64,000 nt of DNA from Aquitalea aquatica (GTDB taxonomy: Bacteria > Pseudomonadota > Gammaproteobacteria > Burkholderiales > Chromobacteriaceae). The translations under genes were made by a program, and so were the position numbers. The stretch spans positions 1 to 64,000 of the forward strand of contig NZ_JACERN010000047.1 of the NCBI RefSeq assembly GCF_013911085.1. The letters are read 5' to 3'. Shown here piece after piece: positions 36,001-44,221 of this stretch. The notes beneath the pieces are model-generated. The model was not told where the DNA came from, did no database searches, and saw nothing but the letters and a program-made list of their open reading frames with translations. Each line of letters starts with the position of its first letter. The first letter of the stretch is position 1.

Positions 36001-36477
36001 GACCTGAAAAAAGGCCGTGAACCCGACCTGGACGCGCCGCTGGGCGTCACCACCGAAATCAATATGCACAGCCCGGCGCTGCTGCCGGACGCCTACTGCC
36101 CGGACGTGCATGAACGGCTGGTGCTGTACAAGCGCCTGGCCACCTGCGACAGCGAGCAGGAGATCGACGCCATCCACGAGGAGCTGATCGACCGCTTCGG
36201 CCTGCCGCCGCAAACAGTGAAAACGCTGATCGAAAGCCACCGCCTGCGCCTGCTGGCCAAGCCGCTGGGCGTGGCCAAGCTGGACGCCAGCGAAGTGGCC
36301 ATCCAGCTGCAGTTCATCAAGAATCCGCCGATCGACCCGATGAAGATCATCCAGCTGATCCAGAGCAAGAAGAACTACAAGTTGGCCGGCCAGGACAAGC
36401 TGCGGGTGGAAACCCACATCGAAGAAGTCGGCCTGCGCCTGGTACGGGTGAAAGAGCTGCTGAAAGAATTGAGCTGA
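33076..36477 (+). CDS. mfd: Transcription-repair coupling factor Mfd
   Basis: Mfd removes RNA polymerase stalled at lesions and recruits UvrA for repair. The 1133-residue protein has the N-terminal UvrB-like region (to about residue 430) and the RNA-polymerase interaction domain around GDPVVHEQHGIGRYIGL. The SF2 helicase core has Walker A GDVGFGKTEVA near residue 620, the DEEH box (IIDEEHRFGV) near 720, and LTATPIPRTL. The translocation motif reads QLRGRVGRS. A C-terminal TRCF domain follows. The length is normal. Confidence 0.97.
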   Translation: MLDTLPRIAPAGQKTRCPALPDGLDAAVLAGLAQAGHTLLILTADAQAAQRLKAELPWFAPDIKAALLPDWETLPYDHFSPHGELVSERLATLWQIHRGECQVVIAPVSTAMTRLAPVSYLLGRTFLLQSKQQLDVEQLRADMVMAGYNHVTQVMAPGEFSIRGGLVDLFPMGSTLPYRIDLFDKEIDSLRTFDPDSQRTLYPVPEIRMLPAREYPADESGVTAFRQHYRERVEGDPSKSRIYKEVSANLFPAGIEYYLPLFFDETATLFDYVGESALVVLHRDVAGAADTFWKDVQNRYHMAQGDPERPVLPPADVFLRQDEFLGRIKPYSRIEIPASGEPDDLSLALPDLAVERRADNPLHKLAHYLQSSGQRVLLTAESLGRRETMVQFLQEHGIKPQLIDHWQEFASGSMPLALVVAPLYSGFAQQQPPLSIITESELYQHIARSHTRRRHVKMSSDSMLRDLAEVKSGDPVVHEQHGIGRYIGLVSMDLGEGETELMQLEYADNATLYVPVSQLHLISRYAGGPSEQAPLHKLGNPAWEKAKKRAAEKARDTAAELLNLYAQRAAREGHSFTLSHHDYDAFAAGFGFEETIDQANAIEAVIHDMCSGKPMDRLVCGDVGFGKTEVALRAAFVAVMGGKQVALLVPTTLLAEQHFQNFSDRFNDWPIKIAELSRFRSAKESKAALAGLAEGTVDIVIGTHKLVQPDIQFKNLGLVIIDEEHRFGVRQKEQLKRLRANVDVLTLTATPIPRTLSMALEGLRDFSVIATAPNRRLAVKTFISPASNGVIREAVLRELKRGGQVFFLHNEVDTIENMREKLAELVPEARIGVAHGQLRERELEQVMRDFLQQRFNVLLCSTIIETGIDIPNANTILINRADKFGLAQLHQLRGRVGRSHHQAYAYLLTPDGMTKDAGKRLEAIQLSGELGAGFYLAMHDMEIRGAGEVLGEGQSGEMQEVGFSLFTEMLKQAVRDLKKGREPDLDAPLGVTTEINMHSPALLPDAYCPDVHERLVLYKRLATCDSEQEIDAIHEELIDRFGLPPQTVKTLIESHRLRLLAKPLGVAKLDASEVAIQLQFIKNPPIDPMKIIQLIQSKKNYKLAGQDKLRVETHIEEVGLRLVRVKELLKELS

Positions 36478-36500
36478 GTCTGCGCTCCTGACTTAGCCAC

Positions 36501-36533
36501 AACGCCTGCCGCCCAGTGCCGCAGGCGTTTTTT
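36501..36533 (+). terminator. mfd terminator
   Basis: AACGCCTGC pairs with GCAGGCGTT around an 11-base loop, followed by TTTT. It lies 23 bp after the mfd stop. Confidence 0.85.
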
Positions 36534-36671
36534 CTGACAGCCGGTTTGTCATTTGCCATTTGCCAAAGCGCAAAACGCAGCAGAAACACGCTGGCCGCCA
36601 CCGCGCTGGCGGGACTACACTGCAAGGGCAAGACCGCAGAATTCCCATCCAGAAAGCAAAAAGGAAACGCG

Positions 36672-37382
36672 ATGTCCCAGCCCCGCTACCCAGCCCCGCT
36701 ACATGGTGGCAGTGACGATGACGACGATGATGCAGTCAAACTGCCCGCCTTTCGCCGCTACGAATCACAAGGCGTGATCCGGCAGATTTCCTACTATCTG
36801 TCCGGCGAAATTGTCGAGCCCATCCAGTACACCGACTTGCTGTACACCCTGCGCACCGCCAGCGCCACCGACCTGATCTTCCTGCACCTGAACACGCCGG
36901 GCGGCAATTTCGATACCGGCCTGCAGATCATCAACAATATCGCCGCCAGCGACGCCCACGTCATCACCATTCTGGAAGCCCGCGCCTATTCCATGGGCGC
37001 GCTGATCTTCCTGGCTGGGGACGAGCTGATCGTGCACGACACCTGCCAGCTGATGTTCCACAACTACTCCTCTGCCTCCATCGGCAAAGGGAACGAGCAG
37101 GCGGCGCAGGTGATGGCCAGCCGCAAGTGGTTCGACAAGGTGATGCGCAATGTCTGCCGCCCCTTCCTCAGCGATCAGGAGCTGGAGCGCATCAGCAAGG
37201 GCGAGGATATCTGGCTGGATACCGACGACATCCGCCGCCGCCTGCTGCATATCCAGAAAGGCGAGCCAGCGGTCAAACCCAAAGCAGCCAGCGCCAAGGT
37301 CAAACCGGTAGCCGTGAGCGAAGGCGAAGCCGACAGCGTCGCCAAGCCAGCCAGCAAGCCGCGCAAGGGCAAACCGGCCTGA
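36672..37382 (+). CDS. ClpP-like serine protease homologue with Lys/Ala-rich tail
   Basis: This 236-residue protein carries a ClpP/crotonase-like fold in its centre. FLHLNTPGGNFDTGLQI precedes the nucleophile region ARAYSMGALIF (Ser), and QLMFHNYSSA supplies the likely catalytic His. It differs from housekeeping ClpP by an N-terminal acidic run (six Asp after GGS) and a C-terminal Lys/Ala/Pro-rich tail of about 40 residues. Similar ClpP-like proteins occur in proteobacteria and in phages, so the partner unfoldase and the substrate are unknown. AAGGA precedes the ATG at 36672. Confidence 0.8.
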   Translation: MSQPRYPAPLHGGSDDDDDDAVKLPAFRRYESQGVIRQISYYLSGEIVEPIQYTDLLYTLRTASATDLIFLHLNTPGGNFDTGLQIINNIAASDAHVITILEARAYSMGALIFLAGDELIVHDTCQLMFHNYSSASIGKGNEQAAQVMASRKWFDKVMRNVCRPFLSDQELERISKGEDIWLDTDDIRRRLLHIQKGEPAVKPKAASAKVKPVAVSEGEADSVAKPASKPRKGKPA

Positions 37383-37466
37383 GTCCGTACTGAGAGTGGC
37401 TAACAACATAGCGTAGTGCCCCTAGGGCAAGGCGCTACGCCGCAGCAGGGATTTTGTGAGCTGCTC

Positions 37467-37796
37467 TCAATCCACGATGAACAGCCGCGCCCCCGTCTTG
37501 GTAGACGAGCGGTGCGGCTCACTGTCATCGGCTACCTGATAGCTCAGGCCCGGCGTCAGCATGAAGCGGCGGCCATCGGCCAGCTCGGTCAGCAATTCGC
37601 CTTCCAGACACAGCAGGATATGGCCTTTGCGACACCAGTGATCCGCCAGATAACCCGGGCTGTACTCCACCATGCGCACGCGGATGCTGCCGAACTGGCA
37701 GGTGCGCCACAGCGCCATGCCGCTTTCACCAGGATGCTCGGTAGGGGCAATGGCCGACCAGTCGGTCACGCCAAAGGGAAAGTCGCTCAGCTGCAT
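37467..37796 (-). CDS. DHCW-motif cupin-fold protein
   Basis: This 109-residue single-domain cupin has the characteristic YLADHWCRKGHILLCLEGEL block (DHWC plus the downstream His), a beta-barrel metal site, and DDSEPHRSSTKTGARLFIVD at the C-terminus. The metal ligands and substrate are unknown. GGAG lies seven bases before the ATG. It lies upstream of, and divergent by position from, the ClpP-like gene, with which it is convergent. Confidence 0.87.
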   Translation of the reverse strand: MQLSDFPFGVTDWSAIAPTEHPGESGMALWRTCQFGSIRVRMVEYSPGYLADHWCRKGHILLCLEGELLTELADGRRFMLTPGLSYQVADDSEPHRSSTKTGARLFIVD

Positions 37797-37883
37797 GATC
37801 TGCTCCAGTGCTTGAAGTGGTCACCATTTATGACAGAATCTTTGACCTGTTAGCAAGCATGGTCGGCATGCGCGGCTTGCCGC

Positions 37884-38813
37884 TTACTCCGCTTGCCCTG
37901 CACCTGTGGCAGCTGGCGGCACGGAACGCCGCATTGCAGGCAAGAACTGCAATAACAAGGCCGCCAGCACGCAGGCCATGCCGGCCAGCTGGGCGCGACG
38001 GATTTCCTCCTGCAATAGCGCAGCGGCAAACACGAGCGCCGACACCGGCAACACCCCCGTAAACAATGCCGCCTCGCTTGCCGCCACCCGCGCAGCCCCG
38101 GCATACCACAGCACAAAACCCAGCACGGTTGGCACCGCCGCATAATAGGCCAGGCCCAGCAGCGCAGCCGCAGACACCTGCCAGTTGCCCTGCCACTCCA
38201 GCGCGGCGGCCGGCAAGGCCAGCAACAAGCCCAGCGCGCACAGATAGCAAGACAAGGCCAGCGGCGGCAATGGCTGACGCAAACGCCGGTTCAGCAAAAT
38301 AAACAGCGCTTCGCAGGCCACCGCCAGCAGGATCAGCCCATTGCCGGCCAGCTCGCCGGCACTGCCGAAAGACAGTGCAGCACCGCTGCGCAAGGACACC
38401 ATTACCGCCCCCACACTGCACAGCAGCAGGGCCAGCCCTTGCCGCCACTGCATGCTTTCGCGAAACAGCAGCCACGCCAGCAGACTGGACACGGCCGGCA
38501 GTGTGCCCATCATCACGCTGGCACTGGCGGCGGTGCTCAAGCGCACGCCCGCCAGCAGCAACACGGTATAGCCGACACTGCCGGCCCCCGCCTGCAGGAT
38601 CAGCATGATCCAGTCGTGCCGGCAGAGCCTAGGCCAGTCAGCACGCCACCAGCCCATCAGCAGCACAAACAAGGGCAAGGCCATGCCAAAACGGATGGCG
38701 GTGGCGGTAAAGGGCGGCAGGCTGGCGGACACCAGCTTGCTGACCACCACGGTACTGCCGGCCCCCAGCATGGCCAGCAACAGATAGAGATAGGCAATCC
38801 AGCGGGAGGACAT
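37884..38813 (-). CDS. EamA/DMT-family transporter
   Basis: This 309-residue inner-membrane protein has about ten helices in two EamA repeats. It is a probable metabolite exporter of unknown substrate. GGAG precedes the ATG. An AraC-family regulator gene on the same strand ends 94 bp upstream, so that regulator may control it, but the sequence does not prove it. Confidence 0.9.
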   Translation of the reverse strand: MSSRWIAYLYLLLAMLGAGSTVVVSKLVSASLPPFTATAIRFGMALPLFVLLMGWWRADWPRLCRHDWIMLILQAGAGSVGYTVLLLAGVRLSTAASASVMMGTLPAVSSLLAWLLFRESMQWRQGLALLLCSVGAVMVSLRSGAALSFGSAGELAGNGLILLAVACEALFILLNRRLRQPLPPLALSCYLCALGLLLALPAAALEWQGNWQVSAAALLGLAYYAAVPTVLGFVLWYAGAARVAASEAALFTGVLPVSALVFAAALLQEEIRRAQLAGMACVLAALLLQFLPAMRRSVPPAATGAGQAE

Positions 38814-38907
38814 CGGCGGCTCCAGTCACAGCTGATGAAACCGTTAGCTAAACCGATGCCGGCCTGTTCCGGCTTGGACGTTATTGCAGCAGGGAATGAA
38901 CAGCTTC

Positions 38908-39711
38908 TTAGCACAGCGCCCGGGCATAGCGACCTGGCGTAATACCCAGCCGCTGCAGGAATACCCGGTTCATATGGCTTTGATCGGCAAAACCAACAGC
39001 CGCCGCCACATCGGCCAGCGGCCTGCCCTGCGCCATCAGGCCACGCGCCAGGCTCAGCCGCCGCTGTTGCAGGTAGTCATGCGGGCTGCAACCCAGCTGC
39101 TGGCTAAAGCTGCGCAGCAGGCGAAAACGGCTGATGCCAGCCAGCTCCGCCAGCGCGGACAGGCTGTGTGGCTGAGTGGGTGCATCATCCAGCAGCGCCC
39201 GCACCCGGGCGATGGCGGCGGAGCAGGCCGATGCTGCCTGGCGATAGCCATGCGTGGGCAACAGTCGCGACAACAGCTGCAGCATGGCCTGTTCTGCCTG
39301 CAGCCCGGCCACCGCCTCCCCACCCAACAAGGCAAACACCTGGACAAACTGCTGCCGCAGGCCGGCATCACTCAGCTGCGGCAACAGCAGGGGTTGCGGG
39401 CTGGCTTCTTGCTCGGCCAGTTCCTCAGCCAGTTGCTGCCACAGTGCTGGTTGGATATACAGCATGCGCCAGGCGCGGCCGTCCTCCTGCAAGGGCTGGC
39501 CATCGTGCACTTCGCCGGGATTGACCATGATGATGTCCCCCGGCCCGGCATCCACCATGCCGCGACCACTGAAAGAACGCTGCGCCCCGCGCACGATCAG
39601 CCCGATGCCGTATTCCTCGTGGCAATGGCGGGCAAAGGTCCGGCTACTGTCCGCCTGCATGGTGTGAATGCCATGCAGGGCGCTACGGTGATATGCGATG
39701 CGTTCGGCCAT
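38908..39711 (-). CDS. AraC-family transcriptional regulator with cupin N-terminus
   Basis: This 267-residue protein has an N-terminal cupin-like ligand domain (ARHCHEEYGIGLIVRG and DIIMVNPGEVHDG, about residues 27-75). The C-terminal double helix-turn-helix spans about 165-265, with LAELAGISRFRLLRSF and VAAAVGFADQSHMNRVFLQRLGITP. This domain order is common in regulators of adjacent exporters. The likely target is the downstream EamA gene. A strong GGAGGAGG site precedes the ATG. Confidence 0.9.
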   Translation of the reverse strand: MAERIAYHRSALHGIHTMQADSSRTFARHCHEEYGIGLIVRGAQRSFSGRGMVDAGPGDIIMVNPGEVHDGQPLQEDGRAWRMLYIQPALWQQLAEELAEQEASPQPLLLPQLSDAGLRQQFVQVFALLGGEAVAGLQAEQAMLQLLSRLLPTHGYRQAASACSAAIARVRALLDDAPTQPHSLSALAELAGISRFRLLRSFSQQLGCSPHDYLQQRRLSLARGLMAQGRPLADVAAAVGFADQSHMNRVFLQRLGITPGRYARALC

Positions 39712-39796
39712 CCGCCCTCCTCCTGATGCGGCAAAGCAGTCTGCATGCTACTGCGCCAGCCAGCACGGCGACCAGCATCCGCAGCGGTGCAGGACA

Positions 39797-39823
39797 CAAA
39801 AAAGCCCGGAGCGTGCTCCGGGA
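39797..39823 (-). terminator. Terminator downstream of adhE and repeat copy A
   Basis: On the minus strand a CCCGGAGC/GCTCCGGG stem is followed by six T. It would end any transcript coming from adhE through the repeat element. Its arms nearly duplicate the hairpin at 40000-40019. Confidence 0.85.
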
Positions 39824-39828
39824 CTCAG

Positions 39829-39996
39829 ATGATTGACAACCTCTCTCGCTTTCTGAAAAGAAAGCGAGGCTCCCTTACAGGGTAAGGGCGGGGGGATGGG
39901 GAATAGATGGCAAGGCTGCGAAAGCAATCTGTAAGTCGAAAGGCCCGGCTTTGCCGGGTCCGGTGCCATCGCAGCAAATCACTTTGTCAGCAGCCT
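39829..39996. repeat. Structured intergenic repeat, copy A
   Basis: This 168-bp element is shared with 45331-45480. It runs from ATGATTGACAACC to TCAGCAGCCT. It contains a CTCGCTTTC/GAAAGCGAG hairpin with loop TGAAAA (39845-39868) and an AGGCTGC/GCAGCCT outer stem (39913-39919 with 39990-39996). An identical GGCCCGGC-TTT-GCCGGGTC hairpin lies between them. It has no ORF of its own. It sits between adhE and the AraC gene. Confidence 0.8.
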
Positions 39997-39999
39997 GCA

Positions 40000-40019
40000 G
40001 CCCGGAGCATGCTCCGGGC
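40000..40019. other. Perfect palindromic hairpin after adhE
   Basis: GCCCGGAGCATGCTCCGGGC is a perfect 20-base palindrome, 18 bp after the adhE stop. It has no T run. It matches the terminator arms at 39804-39822 except for one or two bases, so the repeat element A is bracketed by near-identical hairpins. Confidence 0.75.
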
Positions 40020-40036
40020 CTGTGCTGTGCCAAGGT

Positions 40037-42712
40037 TTATACCGCTTTGAGCTTGCCCTTGGCCTTGACGCTCACGGCAGGAACGACAGGGGCAGTGGCG
40101 GCTTCGCGCAGATGGGCTTCGCACCAGGCATGGCCATAGTAGCTGTCCAGCAGCAATTGCTTCAGCTCGCTGATCAGCGGGTAACGCGGGTTGGCCCCGG
40201 TGCACTGGTCGTCAAATGCATCCTCGGCCAGCTGGTCCACCTTGGCCAGGAAGTCCGCCTCGCCCACCCCGGCAGCCTGAATCGACATGGGGATGTTCAG
40301 CGTCTGCTTCAGTTCGTCCACCCACTGCACCAGCTTCTCCACCCGCTCGTGATCGCGGCTGGCTTCCAGCCCCAGGTAACGGGCGATTTCGGCATAGCGG
40401 GCCACGCTCTTGGGCCGGTCGTACTGGCTGAACGCGGTTTGCTTGGTGGGAATATCAGCCGCGTTGTAGCGGATGACATTGCTGATCAGCAAGGCATTGG
40501 CCAGGCCGTGTGCCAGGCCGAACTCTGCCCCCAGCTTGTGCGCCATGGAGTGGCAGACGCCGAGGAAGGCATTGGCAAAGGCGATGCCAGCGATGGTGGC
40601 GGCGTTATGCACCTGTTCGCGCGCCTTGGGGTCGCCAGCGCCCTTGGCATAGGCCGAAGGCAGGTAGTCCTTCAGCAGCTTCAGCGCCTGCAAGGCTTGC
40701 GGGTCGGAATACTCGTTGGCCATCACCGAGACATAGGCTTCCAGCGCGTGCGTCACCGCGTCGATGCCGCCAAAGGCGGTGAGCGACTTGGGCATGTCCA
40801 TCACCAGATTGGCATCGATGATGGCCATATGCGGAGTCAGCTCGTAGTCGGCAATCGGGTATTTCACCCCGGTCACTTCGTCGGTCACCACGGCAAACGG
40901 CGTCACTTCCGAGCCGGTGCCGGATGTGGTGGGCACGGCCACCAGCATGGCTTTGCCACCCAGCTTGGGGAATTGGTAAATGCGTTTGCGAATGTCCATG
41001 AAGCGCAATGCCAGGTCGGCGAAATGCACTTCCGGGTGTTCGTACATCACCCACATGATCTTGGCGGCATCCATCGGCGAGCCACCCCCCAGCGCCATGA
41101 TCACATCGGGCTGGAAGGCATGGGCCAGATCAGCCCCCTTGCGCACGATGGCCAGTGTGGGGTCGGCCGGCACTTCGAAGAACACTTCCACTTCCAGCCC
41201 CATTTTCTTCAGCAGGCGGATTGGCTCGTCGACAAAGCCGTGTTCCAGCAGATATTGCCCGGTCACGATCAGGCAGCGCTTTTTGCCGGCCAGGTCTTCC
41301 AGTGCCACCGGCAGGCAGCCACGGCGGAAGTAAATGGACTTGGGCAGTTTGTGCCACAGCATGTTTTCCGCCCTCTTGGCCACGGTTTTCTTGTTGATCA
41401 GATGCTTGGGGCCAACGTTTTCCGAGATGGAGTTGCCGCCCCAGGAACCGCAGCCCAGTGTCAGCGACGGTGCCAAGCTGAAGTTGTACAAGTCGCCAAT
41501 GCCGCCATGCGAGGACGGGGTGTTGATCAGGATGCGCGCGGTTTTCATCTTGTCGCCAAAGTAGCGGATGCGCTCGCCCTGCAAGTCCTGATCGGTATAC
41601 AGCGCCGAGGTATGACCAATACCGCCCAGCGCCACCAGCGCCGCAGCCTTGTCGCAGGCATCGACAAAATCGCGGGCGCGGTACATGGCCAGGGTGGGCG
41701 ACAGCTTTTCGTGGGCGAAGGCTTCGTCATTGGTCAGATCGCTCACCTCACCAATCAGCACCTTGGTATCGGCCGGCACGCTGATGCCGGCCATGGCGGC
41801 AATCTTCACCGCGCTCTGGCCGACAATCGCAGCATTCAGATTACCGCGATTGAGGATGACAGCAGCCACGGCGGCGGTTTCCTGTGCACTGAGAAGGTAA
41901 CCGCCATGACGCGAAAAGCGTTCGCGTACGGCGTCGTAAATGCTGTCCACCACGATGACCGATTGCTCGGAGGCGCACACCACGCCGTTGTCGAAGGTCT
42001 TGGACATCAGGATGGAGGCCACGGCGCGCTTGATGTCGGCGGTTTCGTCGATCACCGCCGGGGTATTGCCCGCGCCCACGCCAATGGCCGGTTTGCCGGA
42101 GGAATACGCGGCCTTCACCATGCCGGGGCCGCCGGTGGCCAGGATCAGATTGATGTCCGGGTGCTGCATCAGCGCGTTGGACAATTCCACGCTCGGTTCA
42201 TCGATCCAGCCGATGATGTCCTTGGGAGCACCGGCAGCCACAGCGGCGTCCAGCACCAGTCGTGCGGCTTCGCAGGTGGAGCGGCGGGCACGCGGATGCG
42301 GCGAGAAGATGATGGCATTACGGGTTTTCAGGGCGATCAGCGCCTTGAAAATGGCCGTGGAGGTAGGGTTGGTAGTGGGCACGATGCCGCACAGGATGCC
42401 GATGGGCTCGGCAATGGTGATGGTGCCGAAGCTGTCGTCTTCCGACAGCACACCGCAGGTCTTTTCATCCTTGTACTTGTTGTAAATGTACTCGGAGGCA
42501 AAGTGGTTCTTGATCACCTTGTCTTCCATCACCCCCATGCCAGTTTCTTCCACCGCCATGCGTGCCAGCGGGATACGCGCATCGGCCGCGGCCAGCGCGG
42601 CACTTCGGAAGATGGCATCGACTTGCTGCTGGGAAAACTCGGCAAAAACTGCCTGGGCCTGTTTGACACGCGCTACCAGCGCATCGAGTTGTTCAAGAGT
42701 GGAAACCGACAT
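40037..42712 (-). CDS. adhE: Bifunctional acetaldehyde-CoA/alcohol dehydrogenase
   Basis: AdhE reduces acetyl-CoA to acetaldehyde and then ethanol with NADH, and forms long filaments. The 891-residue protein has an aldehyde dehydrogenase domain (about 1-440) with the catalytic Cys in NGVVCASEQS. The iron-dependent alcohol dehydrogenase domain (about 450-890) has ALGGGSPMDAAKIMW, TSGTGSEVTPFAV and the His-rich metal site GVCHSMAHKLG. The length is normal. GGAG precedes the ATG. The upstream region carries a perfect inverted repeat. A fermentation role under low oxygen is inferred. Confidence 0.96.
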   Translation of the reverse strand: MSVSTLEQLDALVARVKQAQAVFAEFSQQQVDAIFRSAALAAADARIPLARMAVEETGMGVMEDKVIKNHFASEYIYNKYKDEKTCGVLSEDDSFGTITIAEPIGILCGIVPTTNPTSTAIFKALIALKTRNAIIFSPHPRARRSTCEAARLVLDAAVAAGAPKDIIGWIDEPSVELSNALMQHPDINLILATGGPGMVKAAYSSGKPAIGVGAGNTPAVIDETADIKRAVASILMSKTFDNGVVCASEQSVIVVDSIYDAVRERFSRHGGYLLSAQETAAVAAVILNRGNLNAAIVGQSAVKIAAMAGISVPADTKVLIGEVSDLTNDEAFAHEKLSPTLAMYRARDFVDACDKAAALVALGGIGHTSALYTDQDLQGERIRYFGDKMKTARILINTPSSHGGIGDLYNFSLAPSLTLGCGSWGGNSISENVGPKHLINKKTVAKRAENMLWHKLPKSIYFRRGCLPVALEDLAGKKRCLIVTGQYLLEHGFVDEPIRLLKKMGLEVEVFFEVPADPTLAIVRKGADLAHAFQPDVIMALGGGSPMDAAKIMWVMYEHPEVHFADLALRFMDIRKRIYQFPKLGGKAMLVAVPTTSGTGSEVTPFAVVTDEVTGVKYPIADYELTPHMAIIDANLVMDMPKSLTAFGGIDAVTHALEAYVSVMANEYSDPQALQALKLLKDYLPSAYAKGAGDPKAREQVHNAATIAGIAFANAFLGVCHSMAHKLGAEFGLAHGLANALLISNVIRYNAADIPTKQTAFSQYDRPKSVARYAEIARYLGLEASRDHERVEKLVQWVDELKQTLNIPMSIQAAGVGEADFLAKVDQLAEDAFDDQCTGANPRYPLISELKQLLLDSYYGHAWCEAHLREAATAPVVPAVSVKAKGKLKAV

Positions 42713-43071
42713 GATGCTACTCCAATAAGGAAAGAAATCTGTCAGAGCGGATAAATGGCCATCCGACTATTCCATTTACATGGGAAAATAATCACGGCAT
42801 CTGTTTATCTGGCTCACCGCGCCATTTTTGTAATTAAGCCACTACAAAAATGTCAATTAATCTGTACGGTAAAATTGTCAGACAGCCTTTGTTTTCAAGG
42901 CATCGTCTTAATTAAGGCCAGATTACTCTCTTTATTTAGCCAGCGTTTTGCGCCAGGCCAAACCTGCACAGTAATTTCATCGCTCAATTGAATAAACCGA
43001 GCGCCCGCATGAAACAGCAATAGCAACGGTTTGTAGCGGCTGGCTTACAGCAAGGCTCAGCGACCTGCCGC
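42713..43071. promoter_or_regulatory. adhE upstream region, gene-free and AT-rich
   Basis: This AT-rich stretch has no credible ORF. It holds CATTTTTGTA-N10-TACAAAAATG at 42823-42852, a perfect 10-bp inverted repeat about 110 bp upstream of the adhE start, and a short TGTC-A-GACA palindrome at 42876-42884. Neither matches the FNR or Rex consensus I know. These are possible operators for a redox or metabolic regulator. Confidence 0.5.
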
Positions 43072-43111
43072 AAAAACAAAAACCGCCACGGCGCAATGGC
43101 GCGGTGGCGGT
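43072..43111 (-). terminator. Terminator of the carbonic anhydrase gene
   Basis: On the minus strand ACCGCCAC-C-GCGC pairs with GCGC-C-GTGGCGGT, followed by TTTTGTTTTT. It is a strong terminator 27 bp after the stop codon. Confidence 0.88.
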
Positions 43112-43138
43112 GGATGGGACAAAGCCGCAGGCGGGTGT

Positions 43139-44221
43139 TCAGGGCATGAAGCTGTACTTGAAATACTGGCCTTGCTTCATCAGCTCGCGGATCCGGGCTG
43201 GTGCGGTTTCGCCGTTCAGATTGGTGATGATCAACTTGCCAGCCCCCTGGTGCAGATCGTTGCGGAAGTCGTAGAACGCCCCCAGCACTGCCAGATGTCC
43301 TTGTTCCACCTCACCGGAAAACTTGAGAATGGCGCTTTCCACCTGGTTGTTGATATTGAGCAGCGCGCCATCGGTAGGGTCGATGCCCTGCGGGATATTG
43401 ATGGTGGCCAGTTCCTTGCGGATGGCCGGCTCCAGCTTGCTGTAATCCGCCGAAGCGGCCTTGATGGCACCGCAGGCGGCATGGCCAACAAAAATCAGCA
43501 GCGGGGTATGCAAATGGCGTACCCCATACTCCACCGAGCCTTCTGCGGTGGCCAACTGGTTGCCGATATCGCGCACCATGAACAGGTCATTGACCGCACC
43601 CTTGTCCATCACCTCGCTTTGTACCCGCGAATCCGAGCAGGTGACCACGGTGGCGCGCGGTGTCTGCTTGTCGGCAAAGGTCTTGAAGTAGGCGGCCTTG
43701 TGCTGTGCCATGTAATCGCTGTTGTCATGCAGGATGGTAGCCACCGCAGTACGCACCTGCAGCACCTCGGAGCCATGTCCATGTTCGTCGTGGCTGCTGC
43801 TTTCCTCCGGTTTGCGCGGTGCAGCCTTTGGTTTGGCAACACGGCGTGGCTTGGCCGTACGTTTTGCCTCATGCGCGGCCATGCCCGGTGCATGTACTTC
43901 AGGGCTGGGGCCTAGCGGGGTTTTGATCTGCGGCGGAGCAGACTGTTTCACTTCCGGCTGCAGGGCTTCCGGCTCCTTGGGTTTGGCGCGCGCTGCCGCC
44001 ATGGATGCCGCCAGCTTGCCAGGCAGGATGATGGTTTTTCCAGCGACGGCACCCGCCGCTGGTGACGAAGCAGCCTGCTTGCCGGGCAAAACGATGGGCT
44101 TGCCTTGTGCCGCTGGTTCGGCGGCCTTTTCCTCGGCCACCACGCTGCTGGCCAGTACGCCCAAACCCAAGCACATCATGACTGCCTTGTAGACCGTGGT
44201 GGTCTGCCACATCTTGTTCAT
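43139..44221 (-). CDS. Exported beta-carbonic anhydrase with low-complexity N-terminal region
   Basis: This 360-residue protein carries a beta-class carbonic anhydrase domain (about 150-355) with zinc ligands in TCSDSR (Cys195, Asp197) and GHAACG (His247, Cys250). It converts CO2 to bicarbonate. The N-terminus has a signal peptide (cleavage near residue 29, SSVVA), so it is probably periplasmic. A 110-residue Ala/Lys/Pro-rich stretch follows. Within it the nonamers GKPIVLPGK and GKTIILPGK are a near-perfect repeat about 20 residues apart. Beta carbonic anhydrases are usually cytoplasmic. The start at 44221 has AAGG upstream; 44233 is possible. Confidence 0.85.
   Translation of the reverse strand: MNKMWQTTTVYKAVMMCLGLGVLASSVVAEEKAAEPAAQGKPIVLPGKQAASSPAAGAVAGKTIILPGKLAASMAAARAKPKEPEALQPEVKQSAPPQIKTPLGPSPEVHAPGMAAHEAKRTAKPRRVAKPKAAPRKPEESSSHDEHGHGSEVLQVRTAVATILHDNSDYMAQHKAAYFKTFADKQTPRATVVTCSDSRVQSEVMDKGAVNDLFMVRDIGNQLATAEGSVEYGVRHLHTPLLIFVGHAACGAIKAASADYSKLEPAIRKELATINIPQGIDPTDGALLNINNQVESAILKFSGEVEQGHLAVLGAFYDFRNDLHQGAGKLIITNLNGETAPARIRELMKQGQYFKYSFMP

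Noticed and set aside
39833-39838. TTGACA in both repeat copies as a promoter -35
   Set aside because: No -10-like hexamer lies at the right spacing in either copy.
40022-42754. A 910-codon plus-strand ORF opposite adhE
   Set aside because: It is the antisense shadow of adhE in a high-GC genome; composition and lack of a ribosome site or family features do not support it.
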